A DNA stretch of 59,413 nucleotides from Emticicia sp. (GCA_017495105.1 JAFEIL010000070.1:1-59413); one strand, 5' to 3'. Counted from the first letter of the stretch, positions 51,840 through 59,413 are shown. Numbers and translations: made by a program. The notes: a model not told the origin generated them from the letters alone.

Positions 51840-53090
51840 ATGAATTCAATACTTCCTCTTTTACAGAAAACCCAGCAAGCTTCGGCGGCCATTCGTCGTT
51901 TGTCCGATGCACAACGGAGCGATTTATTAAATCAATTAGCCAATATCATTGAGCAATCAAAGGTACTGATTATGTTAGAAAATCAGAAAGATTTAGACTT
52001 GATGGACAAAGCTGACCCTAAATACGACCGTTTGTTATTGACTGAAAGTCGTATTCAAGGTTTGGCAGATTCGTTGAGAGAAGTTGCCCTTTTACCCGAT
52101 CCAACAGGAGAAATATTGACCGAAAGAAACCTTGAAAATGGACTGAATATCAAGAAAATAGCTGTTCCGATTGGAGTTGTCGGAGTTATTTACGAATCTC
52201 GACCTAATGTAACGATTGATGTGGCCTCGTTATGCCTCCGATCGGGGAACGCTTGCGTACTGAAAGGTGGAAAAGAAGCTATTTTCTCGAATAGTTGTTT
52301 AGTTGGCTTGATTCATCAAATTTTAGTAAAATTTGGCGTTGCTGATGAAGCAGTTTTGCTTTTACCAAGCGACCGAAAATTTACTGATGAATTACTTAAA
52401 GCCACCCGCTATGTAGATATTATAATTCCTCGTGGTTCTGATTCGCTTATTCAATATGTGCGTCAAAATTCATTGATTCCAACCATCGAAACTGGTGCGG
52501 GTGTGGTGCATACTTACGTTGAAACAAGTGCCGATTTAGCCAAAGCTAAGGAAATAATTGTTAATGCAAGAGTTTCTCGCCCATCGGTTTGTAATTCGCT
52601 CGACTGTGCTATTATTGATGAAGCTATTATTGAAAAATTCTTGCCAATGTTGATAGAGGATTTCAAAAAATGGAATGTAGAAGTTTATGCCGATGAAGCT
52701 TCTTTCGCTGTTTTGGAGACAATTGGTTATGAGAAACTGCAAAAAGCCAAAGAAGAAGATTTTGGAAAAGAATGGCTCGACTATAAAATTTCTATCAAAA
52801 CTGTTTATAATCTTGAAGAAGCCCTTTCGCATATTCAAGCATTTTCATCTCGACATTCTGAAGCTATTTTAACCCAAAATCAAGGTTTTGCTGAAAGATT
52901 TTTGTCAGAAGTTGATGCGGCAGCCGTTTATCATAATGCCTCCACTCGTTTTACCGATGGCGGACAGTTTGGTTTAGGTGCTGAAATTGGCATTTCTACC
53001 CAAAAACTTCATGCTCGTGGGCCTTTTGCTCTCGAAAAACTCGTTACCGAAAAATGGGTTGTGTTGGGTGATGGGCAGGTGAGATGGTAG
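51840..53090 (+). CDS. proA: Glutamate-5-semialdehyde dehydrogenase (gamma-glutamyl phosphate reductase)
   Basis: ProA reduces gamma-glutamyl phosphate with NADPH in proline synthesis. The ALDH fold shows VPIGVVGVIYESRPNVTIDV near residue 106, SGNACVLKGGKEA near 130, IPRGSDSLIQYVRQ near 200, ETGAGVVHTYVE, and the catalytic cysteine in RVSRPSVCNSLDC near 245. The C-terminal ARGPFALEKLVTEKWV is standard. The ATG at 51840 is chosen; the longer frame from a TTG at 51795 runs through heptamer-repeat DNA. No proB is adjacent. Length is 416 aa. Confidence 0.95.
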   Translation: MNSILPLLQKTQQASAAIRRLSDAQRSDLLNQLANIIEQSKVLIMLENQKDLDLMDKADPKYDRLLLTESRIQGLADSLREVALLPDPTGEILTERNLENGLNIKKIAVPIGVVGVIYESRPNVTIDVASLCLRSGNACVLKGGKEAIFSNSCLVGLIHQILVKFGVADEAVLLLPSDRKFTDELLKATRYVDIIIPRGSDSLIQYVRQNSLIPTIETGAGVVHTYVETSADLAKAKEIIVNARVSRPSVCNSLDCAIIDEAIIEKFLPMLIEDFKKWNVEVYADEASFAVLETIGYEKLQKAKEEDFGKEWLDYKISIKTVYNLEEALSHIQAFSSRHSEAILTQNQGFAERFLSEVDAAAVYHNASTRFTDGGQFGLGAEIGISTQKLHARGPFALEKLVTEKWVVLGDGQVRW

Positions 53091-53160
53091 CTTCGACTAA
53101 GCTCAGCTACCACCCTACCTAAAATTGGTGGCTGAGCGGAGCCGAAGCCCAAATTTTAGG
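53090..53160. repeat. Nested hairpins of the cttcgactaagctcag family
   Basis: gcttcg..gctcagc..ccacc (from 53090) faces ggtggctgagc..cgaagc (to 53148). A second pair, cctaaaatt at 53118-53126 and its complement at 53152-53160, overlaps it. The first base is the last base of the proA stop codon. It may act as the proA terminator. Confidence 0.7.
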
Positions 53161-53168
53161 TTCATTTC

Positions 53169-53189
53169 ATTCGTAATTCGTAATTCCAC
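53169..53189. repeat. Heptamer repeat ATTCGTA
   Basis: Two perfect ATTCGTA units at 53169 and 53176, then ATTCCAC at 53183. Confidence 0.5.
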
Positions 53190-53198
53190 TTTTTTCTC

Positions 53199-53206
53199 TA
53201 CATTTG
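53199..53206 (+). promoter_or_regulatory. Candidate -7 box of the phosphorylase-like gene
   Basis: TACATTTG matches TAnnTTTG and lies 24 nt before the ATG at 53231. Confidence 0.45.
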
Positions 53207-53230
53207 TCATAGAAAATAACCTATGATACA

Positions 53231-54877
53231 ATGAAAAATCTTCCTGAGCAATTTGCTCATCCGTATTCTTTTGCCCCAAAATTTAAGAAATCAGCCGTTT
53301 ATTTTTCGATGGAATTTGCCATCGACCAAGCTCTGAAAACCTATTCGGGTGGACTTGGATTTTTGGCTGGCTCGCACATGCGAAGTGCCTATCAAACCAA
53401 ACAAAATCTTGTCGGAATCGGTATGCTTTGGAAATTTGGTTATTATGACCAAGTTCGCAAGACCGATAATAGCATGGACGTACAATTTCGTGAGAAAATG
53501 TACAGTTTTTTGCAAGATACTGGCGTTCGTTTCCAAATGAATATTCAAAACCGAGCAGTTTGGGTAGCTGCATATTTCTTGCCTCCGACAACTTTTGGTA
53601 CTGTTCCGATGTTTTTTCTGACTACCGACACCGATGGAAATGATACTTGGGCAAGGTCGATTTCATATCATCTGTACGATGCCGATGCTTCGATAAAAGT
53701 CGCACAATGTATGGTTTTGGGTATTGGCGGAACGACTTTTTTGGATAAAATCAATTACGAACCCGAAGTTTATCATTTCAATGAAGCTCATGCACTTTCG
53801 GGTGCTTTTCATCTATACAAAAAGTTTGGAAAAGCCGCTGATTTGAAAAAACGTTTGGTTTTCACGACGCATACTCCTGAAGAGGCTGGCAACGAAAAAC
53901 ATGATATCAATATGCTCGAAAACATGAATTTCTTTGCGGGCGTACCGATGAACGAAGTTCGTAAAATCAGTGGTATTACTGACAATGTGTTTAATCACTC
54001 GTTAGTTGCTTTACGTTTGAGCCGAAAAGCTAATGCTGTTTCAAAACTTCATGGAGAAGTTTCTCGAAAAATGTGGGGCGATTATAAAGGAATTTGTGAA
54101 ATTACGCACGTAACCAACGCCCAAAATAACCTTTACTGGGTAGATAATATTTTAGAAAAAGCTCGCAAAAAAGGTGATGTAAAAACTATTGCTTCTCGCA
54201 AAAAAGAATTGAAAGAAGTACTTTTCAAAACCGTAGCTGACCAATCAGGAAAACTTTTTAAACCCGAAGTTCTAACTATTATTTGGGCAAGAAGATTTGC
54301 GGCTTACAAACGCCCCGATTTGCTCACTCGTGACCGTGAACGCTTCGATAAATTGATGAAAAATACCAAATATCCGATTCAGTTTATTTGGGCGGGAAAA
54401 CCCTATCCATTTGATGGTGGAGCAATCAATAACTTCAATCAGTTATATTATTTGAGTCACCTTTACCCAAATATGGCAGTGCTGACTGGGCATGAATTGA
54501 ACTTATCGAAACTTATAAAGGATGGTTCTGATGTGTGGCTCAATACGCCAATAGTAACTCGCGAGGCTTCGGGAACAAGTGGAATGACTGCAGCCATGAA
54601 TGCTTCGCTCAATTTCTCTACTTTTGATGGTTGGGTTTGTGAATTTGCGAACGAACAAAACTCATTCGTAGTGCCTGTTGCTCCACAATCTCCAGATTGG
54701 GAACGAGATAGAGTTGACATTCATAATATGCTTGATATGCTCGAAAATAAAATTTTGCCAACGTACTATGACCGACCCGAAGAATGGCAAAAAATGGTTT
54801 TACAGAGCATGAATGATGTAAATACGTTCTTCGACTCTGATCGTATGGCGGCTGAGTATTATGAGAAGGTTTATTGA
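53231..54877 (+). CDS. Alpha-glucan phosphorylase family protein lacking the PLP lysine
   Basis: The 548-aa protein aligns with the short alpha-glucan phosphorylase group (GT35-like): VYFSMEFAIDQALKTYSGGL, GFLAGSHMRSAY, EVYHFNEAHALSGAFHLYKK, FTTHTPEEAGNEKHD and IIWARRFAAYKRPDLL. At the site where phosphorylases carry the PLP-binding lysine (SGTxxMK), the sequence is EASGTSGMTAAMNASL, with Thr453. Without that lysine the usual PLP-dependent phosphorolysis should not work, so the protein may be a glucosyltransferase of other chemistry or a regulatory form. The substitution might be typical of this Bacteroidota subgroup. A terminator follows. Confidence 0.85.
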   Translation: MKNLPEQFAHPYSFAPKFKKSAVYFSMEFAIDQALKTYSGGLGFLAGSHMRSAYQTKQNLVGIGMLWKFGYYDQVRKTDNSMDVQFREKMYSFLQDTGVRFQMNIQNRAVWVAAYFLPPTTFGTVPMFFLTTDTDGNDTWARSISYHLYDADASIKVAQCMVLGIGGTTFLDKINYEPEVYHFNEAHALSGAFHLYKKFGKAADLKKRLVFTTHTPEEAGNEKHDINMLENMNFFAGVPMNEVRKISGITDNVFNHSLVALRLSRKANAVSKLHGEVSRKMWGDYKGICEITHVTNAQNNLYWVDNILEKARKKGDVKTIASRKKELKEVLFKTVADQSGKLFKPEVLTIIWARRFAAYKRPDLLTRDRERFDKLMKNTKYPIQFIWAGKPYPFDGGAINNFNQLYYLSHLYPNMAVLTGHELNLSKLIKDGSDVWLNTPIVTREASGTSGMTAAMNASLNFSTFDGWVCEFANEQNSFVVPVAPQSPDWERDRVDIHNMLDMLENKILPTYYDRPEEWQKMVLQSMNDVNTFFDSDRMAAEYYEKVY

Positions 54878-54890
54878 TTTTATCTAATAG

Positions 54891-54946
54891 ATAAAACCTC
54901 TGCGATTCTTTGGAAACCATATCAATTGCAGAGGTTTTATTTTTAT
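54891..54946 (+). terminator. Terminator after the phosphorylase-like gene
   Basis: Perfect 13-nt arms ataaaacctctgc (54891-54903) and complement (54928-54940) are followed by T residues. Confidence 0.85.
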
Positions 54947-54980
54947 CCTGTATATTTGGTCGAAATAAAGATTTTCAGTC

Positions 54981-55823
54981 ATGCTTCGTGTTCCTTCTTC
55001 GATAAATTCCAATGAATTTGAGTCTCTGAAGATTCAAGACATGACTTTTGTTGCGTATCGAAACAATATTTATCCTTCAAGAAATGAGATATTTTTTGAG
55101 GAACACGCCATTATTTATGTTCTAGAAGGCGAAAAAAGATTCGTTTCTCCCACGCAGGATGTTCACGTAAAAAAAGGCCAAATTTTGTTTTTTCAGCGAG
55201 GTTGCTATTCTATGAATGAGTCCATTGATGTCAATTATCGCAGCCTTGTTTTTTTCTTTCCCGAAAAATTATTGAAAGAATTTGTGGCTCAAAACCTCTC
55301 TCTTTTTGAAGATTATACCCAAAGTTCGTTTGAGCAGATATTGAGTTTGGAAAGTAATAGTGGTTTTGATATTTTCGTTGATTCACTCATTCCGTTTTTC
55401 AGTACTAGAACTAATCTTTTGAATCAATTTCTGAAACTAAAATTTGATGAATTGATGTTGCACTTGCTTGACCTCGACCGGAGCAATCAATTTCGGATCA
55501 CGCTTTTTAATATTTATCAAGGGCAAAAGGTTGACTTGTCTTTTTTTCTTGAAAATTATTATCTCAAACCGCTGTCTATTAATGAATTAGCACGTATTTC
55601 TGGGCGTAGTCTCTCGGCTTTTAAACGTGATTTTGAACTTCAATTTAATACTTCTCCTGCCATTTGGATAAAAAACAAACGCCTCGAATATGCCTTTTTT
55701 CATCTACAAAATTCTCAAAAAAACGTTTCCGAAATAAGCCTCGAAATCGGCTACGAAAGCGTTTCTCACTTTATCAAAGCCTTTAAAGAAAAATACGGTT
55801 TTACGCCCAATAAAATTAATTAA
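54981..55823 (+). CDS. AraC-family transcriptional regulator
   Basis: The protein has an N-terminal cupin-like sensor region (residues about 20-160; HAIIYVLEGEKRFVSPTQDV and GQILFFQRGCYSM) and a C-terminal AraC DNA-binding domain with two helix-turn-helix units (SINELARISGRSLSAFKRDF near 195 and VSEISLEIGYESVSHFIKAF near 245), ending in KEKYGFTPNKIN. The ligand is unknown. It may regulate the neighbouring genes, but no operator was identified. Confidence 0.9.
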   Translation: MLRVPSSINSNEFESLKIQDMTFVAYRNNIYPSRNEIFFEEHAIIYVLEGEKRFVSPTQDVHVKKGQILFFQRGCYSMNESIDVNYRSLVFFFPEKLLKEFVAQNLSLFEDYTQSSFEQILSLESNSGFDIFVDSLIPFFSTRTNLLNQFLKLKFDELMLHLLDLDRSNQFRITLFNIYQGQKVDLSFFLENYYLKPLSINELARISGRSLSAFKRDFELQFNTSPAIWIKNKRLEYAFFHLQNSQKNVSEISLEIGYESVSHFIKAFKEKYGFTPNKIN

Positions 55824-55910
55824 ACCAAAAACGCTATTTTTTGGTCGTATTTCGTTAATCATAATTAGGTTATTATACCCAATTTTGCATCGCCTATCCA
55901 ACAAACTTCA

Positions 55911-56556
55911 ATGGCGGACAAATTTCAAAACAAATATCGCATTCCTTCTGCAAGACATCCCAACTTGGGATTATGGCACAAATGGTGCATATTTCATAAC
56001 GATTTGTACGAAAAACCGTCAATATTTTTTTGGAGAATGTGAAAAAGGCAAAATGAAATTATCGACCGTTGGTGCGATTATCCAAGGTTTTTGGTACGAA
56101 ATTCCAAAACATTTTCCATTTGTTGAATTGGGTGAATTTGTGGTAATGCCTAATCATATTCATGGTGTTTTGATTTTGAATAAAAATAGTTTTGATGAAA
56201 ATATCGAACCTATCGACATAATTGACCCCATCGACCCCGTAGAGACAGGGCATTGCCCTGTCTCTACCAACGACGCATCCACCAATAAACCAAATTCGGA
56301 AAAAACCATCTGTCAAAAACGATTTCGGAATCAAGGAAAAAATACGGTTTCGTCAATTATTGGTTCATACAAATCAATTTGCACCAAACACATTCATGCC
56401 GCATTTCCGACATTGAATTTTGAATGGCAAACACGTTTTTGGGATAATATTATTCATGATGATGAGGCCTTTAACACTATCAGTCAATACATTATCAATA
56501 ATCCCTTGAATTGGAAAGATGATAAATTTTTTGGAGAGGAAATGAAACCCGAATAG
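55911..56556 (+). pseudogene. REP-associated tyrosine transposase (RAYT), frameshifted
   Basis: RAYTs are Y1 HUH-family transposases that mobilise REP hairpins. The N-terminus MADKFQNKYRIPSARHP is read from ATG 55911 and the remainder (TWDYGTNGAYFITICTKNRQ, VVMPNHIHGVLIL, QYIINNPLNWKDD) continues one frame over, so one extra C in the CCC run at 55959-55961 breaks the gene. The HxH metal site and the presumed catalytic Tyr in YIINNPLNW are intact. A frame starting at TTG 55885 covers only the second part and lacks the conserved N-terminus. A REP is embedded in frame and encodes VETGHCPVSTN. Recent inactivation or programmed frameshifting are both possible. Confidence 0.85.
56239..56267. repeat. 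REP hairpin inside the transposase gene
   Basis: gtagagacagggc-att-gccctgtctctac, a perfect 13-nt stem with 3-nt loop. It is in frame with the surrounding protein. Confidence 0.9.
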
Positions 56557-56569
56557 AGACCGTTCATTG

Positions 56570-56598
56570 GTAGAGACAGGGCAATGCCCTGTCTCTAC
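56570..56598. repeat. REP hairpin downstream, inverted
   Basis: The same 13-nt stem with loop aat, so in opposite orientation to the copy at 56239-56267. The flanks also correspond when inverted (ctaccaayga). It starts 14 nt after the transposase stop codon. Confidence 0.9.
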
Positions 56599-56642
56599 GG
56601 CGGCGAACAAAAAACAAAACGCATTAAAACAATTAAAAAAAT

Positions 56643-58043
56643 ATGTCAGCACCAAAATCATTATTTGACAAAGTATGGGATGCCCACGTCGTTCGTAAAA
56701 TCGAAGATGGCCCCGATGTTTTTCTTATTGACCGCCACTTCATTCACGAAGTAACGAGTCCAGTTGCCTTTTTAGGTCTTGAAAGCCGTGATTTAGGCGT
56801 GCTTTTCCCTAATCGTACTTTCGCAACAGCCGACCATAATACACCAACAATTAACCAACATTTACCAGTTCAAGACCCACTTTCAGCCAATCAACTGAAA
56901 GCTTTGGAAACAAACTCGGCTAAGTACGGCATTTCTCACTGGGGATTAGGTCACGCAAAAAATGGAATTGTTCACGTAGTTGGACCAGAAAATGGTATTA
57001 CTCTCCCGGGAATGACCATCGTTTGTGGCGATTCGCATACTTCTACGCACGGTGCTTTTGGAGCAATTGCCTTCGGAATTGGTACTTCTGAAGTAGAAAT
57101 GGTACTTTCTTCGCAATGTATCATGCAGCCAAAACCAAAAAAAATGCGTGTAACAATCAATGGTAAATTGGGCAAAGCTGTTACTCCAAAAGACGTTACT
57201 CTTTTCATTATTTCAAAACTTTCGGCGGCAGGTGCAACAGGCTATTTCTGTGAATATGCTGGTGATGTTTTTGAAAACATGAGCATGGAAGGACGTATGA
57301 CGGTTTGTAATATGTCAATCGAAATGGGTGCAAGAGGTGGCATGATTGCACCTGATGAAACTACTTTCGCTTATTTAAAAGGCAGAGAGCAAACACCAAA
57401 AGGTGAGGCTTGGGAAAGAGCTTTGGCTTACTGGAAAACCCTCAAAACTGACGAAGGAACAGTTTTCGATATTGAATATAGCTATGATGCGGCTGAAATT
57501 GAACCACAAATTACTTATGGCACAAACCCAGGCTTGGGTACAGGTATTTCACAAAATATTCCTCAAGCGGCAAATGTACTTGATGGTGCTACTTCTTATG
57601 CAAAATCATTGAACTATATGGGCTTTGCCGAAAACGAGCAAATCATCGGCAAACCAATTGATTATGTTTTCTTGGGAAGTTGTACAAATGGTCGTATAGA
57701 AGATTTTCGTGCTTTTGCTTCAATCGTAAAAGGTCGAAAAAAAGCTGATAACGTAACTGCTTGGTTAGTACCAGGTTCGCATATCGTAGAATCTCAAATC
57801 AAGGAAGAAGGTATCTTAGATATTTTGACCGAAGCAGGTTTTGCTTTGCGTCAACCAGGTTGTTCGGCGTGTTTGGCAATGAATGATGATAAAATTCCTG
57901 CGGGAAAATATGCAGTTTCAACATCAAACCGAAATTTTGAAGGTCGTCAAGGACCAGGTGCAAGAACACTTTTGGCATCTCCATTGGTAGCAGCAGCAGC
58001 GGCAGTTACAGGAAAAGTTACTGACCCTCGTACGATGCTTTAG
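56643..58043 (+). CDS. leuC: 3-isopropylmalate dehydratase large subunit
   Basis: LeuC with LeuD isomerises 2- to 3-isopropylmalate in leucine synthesis and carries a 4Fe-4S cluster. [12 protein letters not shown]-like start ([17 protein letters not shown]), [38 protein letters not shown] near residue 130, [17 protein letters not shown] near 345 and [14 protein letters not shown] near 405 show the three cluster cysteines. Length (466 aa) is complete. A heptamer array begins inside the last codons (from 58036), so the terminal residues ML may derive from the repeat. Confidence 0.97.
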   Translation: MSAPKSLFDKVWDAHVVRKIEDGPDVFLIDRHFIHEVTSPVAFLGLESRDLGVLFPNRTFATADHNTPTINQHLPVQDPLSANQLKALETNSAKYGISHWGLGHAKNGIVHVVGPENGITLPGMTIVCGDSHTSTHGAFGAIAFGIGTSEVEMVLSSQCIMQPKPKKMRVTINGKLGKAVTPKDVTLFIISKLSAAGATGYFCEYAGDVFENMSMEGRMTVCNMSIEMGARGGMIAPDETTFAYLKGREQTPKGEAWERALAYWKTLKTDEGTVFDIEYSYDAAEIEPQITYGTNPGLGTGISQNIPQAANVLDGATSYAKSLNYMGFAENEQIIGKPIDYVFLGSCTNGRIEDFRAFASIVKGRKKADNVTAWLVPGSHIVESQIKEEGILDILTEAGFALRQPGCSACLAMNDDKIPAGKYAVSTSNRNFEGRQGPGARTLLASPLVAAAAAVTGKVTDPRTML

Positions 58044-58077
58044 GCTTTACGCTTTAGGCTTTATGCTTTACGCTTTC
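58036..58077. repeat. Perfect-phase heptamer array NGCTTTA x6
   Basis: Six consecutive units at 58036, 58043, 58050, 58057, 58064 and 58071 read NGCTTTA with N = T, G, C, G, T, C; the last ends in C instead of A. The array overlaps the leuC stop codon (58041-58043). It is the inverted form of the AGCNTAA units that follow at 58110-58210. Confidence 0.95.
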
Positions 58078-58106
58078 GCGTTTTTTAGAAACAAAATAAA
58101 AAAACA

Positions 58107-58240
58107 AAAGCATATCGCTTATAGTCTACAGCAGTAAAAGACAAGAGATTTTAGAAAATACGAAGTAAAGCATATCGCTTATAGCATACAGCCTAAAGCC
58201 TACAGCAGTAAAAGATGAGGGATTTTAGAAAATACGAAGT
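58107..58240. repeat. Tandem duplication containing heptamers, before the four-helix-bundle gene
   Basis: Copy 1 (58107-58166, 60 nt) and copy 2 (58167-58240, 74 nt) both run from aaagcatatcgcttatag to agaaaatacgaagt. Copy 2 has exactly 14 extra bases, equal to two AGCNTAN units (AGCATAC and AGCCTAA). Copy 2 includes the start codon and first codons of the next gene; in copy 1 the ATG is aca. Confidence 0.92.
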
Positions 58241-58571
58241 TTGGCAGTTATCGCATTCTTTGGTTTTAGAAGTTTATTCGCAAACAATAAACTTTCCTAA
58301 AGTCGAACAATATGGAATTACAAGTCAATTAAATAGAGCAACAGTTTCTATTCCTACCAATATTAGTGAAGGATGTGGTAGAAATTCAGATGCCGAATTC
58401 CATCGTTTTATTTAAATATCTCTTGGTTCTGCACATGAGGTCGAATACCTTTTGCAATTATCTCATAATTTAAAATTTATTGATTTAGAAAAGTACAAAT
58501 TACTGGACGCACAAGTGAATTTAGTAAAGCAAAAACTGTATCATTTAGCACAAAAGCTAAATAGCAAATAA
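58215..58571 (+). pseudogene. Four-helix-bundle protein (23S rRNA intervening-sequence type), nonsense-mutated
   Basis: The first 66 codons give MRDFRKYEVWQLSHSLVLEV and TSQLNRATVSIPTNISEGCG, the signature of the four-helix-bundle family named after proteins in 23S rRNA intervening sequences. A TAA at 58413-58415 interrupts it after EFHRFI. The same frame then continues with ISLGSAHEVEYLLQLSHNLK to a stop at 58569-58571, so full length would be 118 aa, the family norm. A CAA-to-TAA change is the simplest cause. The gene sits between leuC and leuD and is probably a non-essential passenger. Confidence 0.88.
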
Positions 58572-58585
58572 TTTAGACAAAATTT

Positions 58586-58620
58586 AGCCTATAGCATACA
58601 GCCTATAGCGTAAAGCAAAA
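58586..58620. repeat. Heptamer array AGCNTAN before leuD
   Basis: Units at 58586, 58593, 58600, 58607 and 58614: AGCCTAT, AGCATAC, AGCCTAT, AGCGTAA, AGCAAAA. It ends 5 nt before the leuD start codon. Confidence 0.9.
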
Positions 58621-58625
58621 TAAAA

Positions 58626-59222
58626 ATGGCATACGATAAATTTATAGTACTCAAAAGCACCGCAGTTCCGATGCCAATCGAAAATGTGGATACTGACCAA
58701 ATCATTCCTGCACGTTTCTTGAAAGCAACAAGCAGAGTAGATTTCGACAAAAACTTATTCAGAGACTGGCGTTATAATAATGATGATTCTCCGAAAGTAG
58801 ACTTCGTTTTAAATAACCCTATCTACTCAGGTAAAATATTAGTTGGAGGTAGAAACTTCGGTAGCGGTTCTTCTCGTGAACACGCTGCTTGGGCGATTTA
58901 TGATTACGGTTTCCGTTGCGTAGTTTCTAGTTTCTTTGCTGATATTTTCAAAGGAAACGCTTTAAATATTGGTATTTTGCCAGTACAAGTAAGTGAAGAT
59001 TTTTTACACAAAATTTTCACGGCTATTGAAGCAGATCCAAAAGCTGAACTTGAAATTAATCTTCCTGCTCAAACGGTTACTATTTTAGCAACTGGCGAAT
59101 TGGAAAGTTTTGCAATCAACGGCTACAAAAAGAACAACATGATTAATGGCTACGATGATATTGATTATCTCCAGTCAATGAAAGCCGAAATTGCGGATTT
59201 TGCTGATAAGAGTTTATACTAA
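58626..59222 (+). CDS. leuD: 3-isopropylmalate dehydratase small subunit
   Basis: LeuD completes the isopropylmalate isomerase. [19 protein letters not shown] near residue 20 and [20 protein letters not shown] near 75 are its substrate-binding hallmarks. The C-terminal [19 protein letters not shown] is typical of the Bacteroidota form. Length (198 aa) is complete. The start is flanked by a heptamer array only a few bases away, so the ribosome-binding region is made of repeat DNA. Confidence 0.97.
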   Translation: MAYDKFIVLKSTAVPMPIENVDTDQIIPARFLKATSRVDFDKNLFRDWRYNNDDSPKVDFVLNNPIYSGKILVGGRNFGSGSSREHAAWAIYDYGFRCVVSSFFADIFKGNALNIGILPVQVSEDFLHKIFTAIEADPKAELEINLPAQTVTILATGELESFAINGYKKNNMINGYDDIDYLQSMKAEIADFADKSLY

Positions 59223-59225
59223 AAA

Positions 59226-59317
59226 AGCTTTAAGCTATAGGCAATATGCTTTATGCATTTTAAAACGATGCTTTTAGTCAAATGCCTATTGCTTATAGCC
59301 TAAAGCTTAAAGCATAA
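59226..59317. repeat. Heptamer array with inverted arms between leuD and the next gene
   Basis: Units run at 59226, 59233, 59240, 59247 and 59254 (AGCTTTA, AGCTATA, GGCAATA, TGCTTTA, TGCATTT) and then at 59269, 59276, 59283, 59290, 59297, 59304 and 59311 (TGCTTTT, AGTCAAA, TGCCTAT, TGCTTAT, AGCCTAA, AGCTTAA, AGCATAA). The left part is complementary to the right part, giving a hairpin. Confidence 0.93.
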
Positions 59318-59318
59318 T

Positions 59319-59413
59319 ATGCGACACATTGAAATAATGGATACAACACTCCGTGATGGTGAACAAACCAGCGGAGTATCTTTTTCGGCTACTGAGAAAT
59401 TGGCAATTGCCCA
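59319..59413 (+). CDS. LeuA/CimA-type acyltransferase, N-terminal fragment
   Basis: Only 31 codons are in the window. They read [20 protein letters not shown] then [20 protein letters not shown] is the invariant metal-binding start of 2-isopropylmalate synthase, homocitrate synthase and citramalate synthase, and the position after leuCD favours 2-isopropylmalate synthase or a CimA-like relative. The start codon follows directly on the heptamer array, with two bases between them. The gene continues past the right edge. Confidence 0.85.
   Translation, partial: MRHIEIMDTTLRDGEQTSGVSFSATEKLAIA

Noticed and set aside
55885-55910. TTG start for an unbroken transposase frame
   Set aside because: This frame lacks the conserved N-terminal motif, which is found in the neighbouring frame from ATG 55911; a frameshift explains both.
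58036-58620. CRISPR array as explanation of the leuC-leuD repeats
   Set aside because: Units are 7 nt without spacers, partly inverted and degenerate, and no cas gene is nearby.
1-59413. tRNA or rRNA genes
   Set aside because: No cloverleaf with the usual T-loop and anticodon-stem motifs and no rRNA-like stretch was noticed in the gaps; a covariance-model search would be needed to exclude them fully.

Overview
This is a gene-dense, AT-rich chromosomal segment of a Bacteroidota bacterium, most likely a Cytophagales member near Emticicia, Arcicella or Spirosoma (tentative; no rRNA is present). The support is a type IX secretion pair (PorU sortase and PorV), many exported proteins of families largely restricted to Bacteroidota (DUF5916, DUF6702, DUF4301), few Shine-Dalgarno sequences, and upstream boxes matching the Bacteroidota -7 consensus TAnnTTTG. 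No tRNA, rRNA, CRISPR array, prophage or complete insertion sequence was seen.

Layout. 1-1.6 kb: a broken coding remnant and two small envelope proteins. 1.7-7.4 kb: a DUF5916 outer-membrane protein, a glycerophosphodiesterase, a GH3-family enzyme and a FAH-family hydrolase. 7.5-14.3 kb, minus strand: mazG, ruvX, a SprT-like protein, porU and porV. 14.5-18.4 kb: two thioredoxin-fold proteins, purU and an OmpA/PD40 protein. 18.7-24.2 kb: heptose-7-P kinase, a 36-aa membrane peptide, rsgA, a SigR-like sigma factor with an RsrA-like partner, a P-loop kinase/ParB-like fusion, and nadD. 24.3-27.9 kb, minus: an RfbD-like reductase, a cyclophilin, idi and a TlpA-like lipoprotein. 28-33 kb: rsmH, an FtsL-like protein, the FtsI-type PBP and a membrane glycosyltransferase. 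33-41.6 kb: ypdA, rseP, a DUF6702 protein, a MarR regulator, a C-terminal processing protease and a Tat-exported oxidoreductase. 41.7-49 kb: DUF2911, ahcY, guaB, an epimerase and a TPR protein. 49-55.8 kb: an APH-like kinase, DUF4301, proA, a phosphorylase-like protein and an AraC regulator. 55.9-59.4 kb: a frameshifted REP-associated transposase with its REPs, then leuC, a nonsense-mutated four-helix-bundle gene, leuD and the start of a LeuA/CimA-type synthase.

The coding content is mostly housekeeping. The striking material is between genes. More than a dozen gaps hold short arrays with an exact 7-nt period, each locus with its own heptamer and often followed by its inverted counterpart so that the gap can fold into a hairpin. 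They fill the gaps of the rsmH-ftsL-ftsI and leuC-leuD-leuA clusters, and two tandem copies before the four-helix-bundle gene differ by exactly two units. Separately, dispersed extragenic repeats have entered reading frames without closing them in three genes: the N-termini of porU and of the DUF6702 gene, and the middle of the transposase gene. Other points to check are the kinase/ParB fusion, a phosphorylase-family protein with Thr where the PLP lysine is expected, and an RsrA-like protein with Asn in place of the zinc-binding His.
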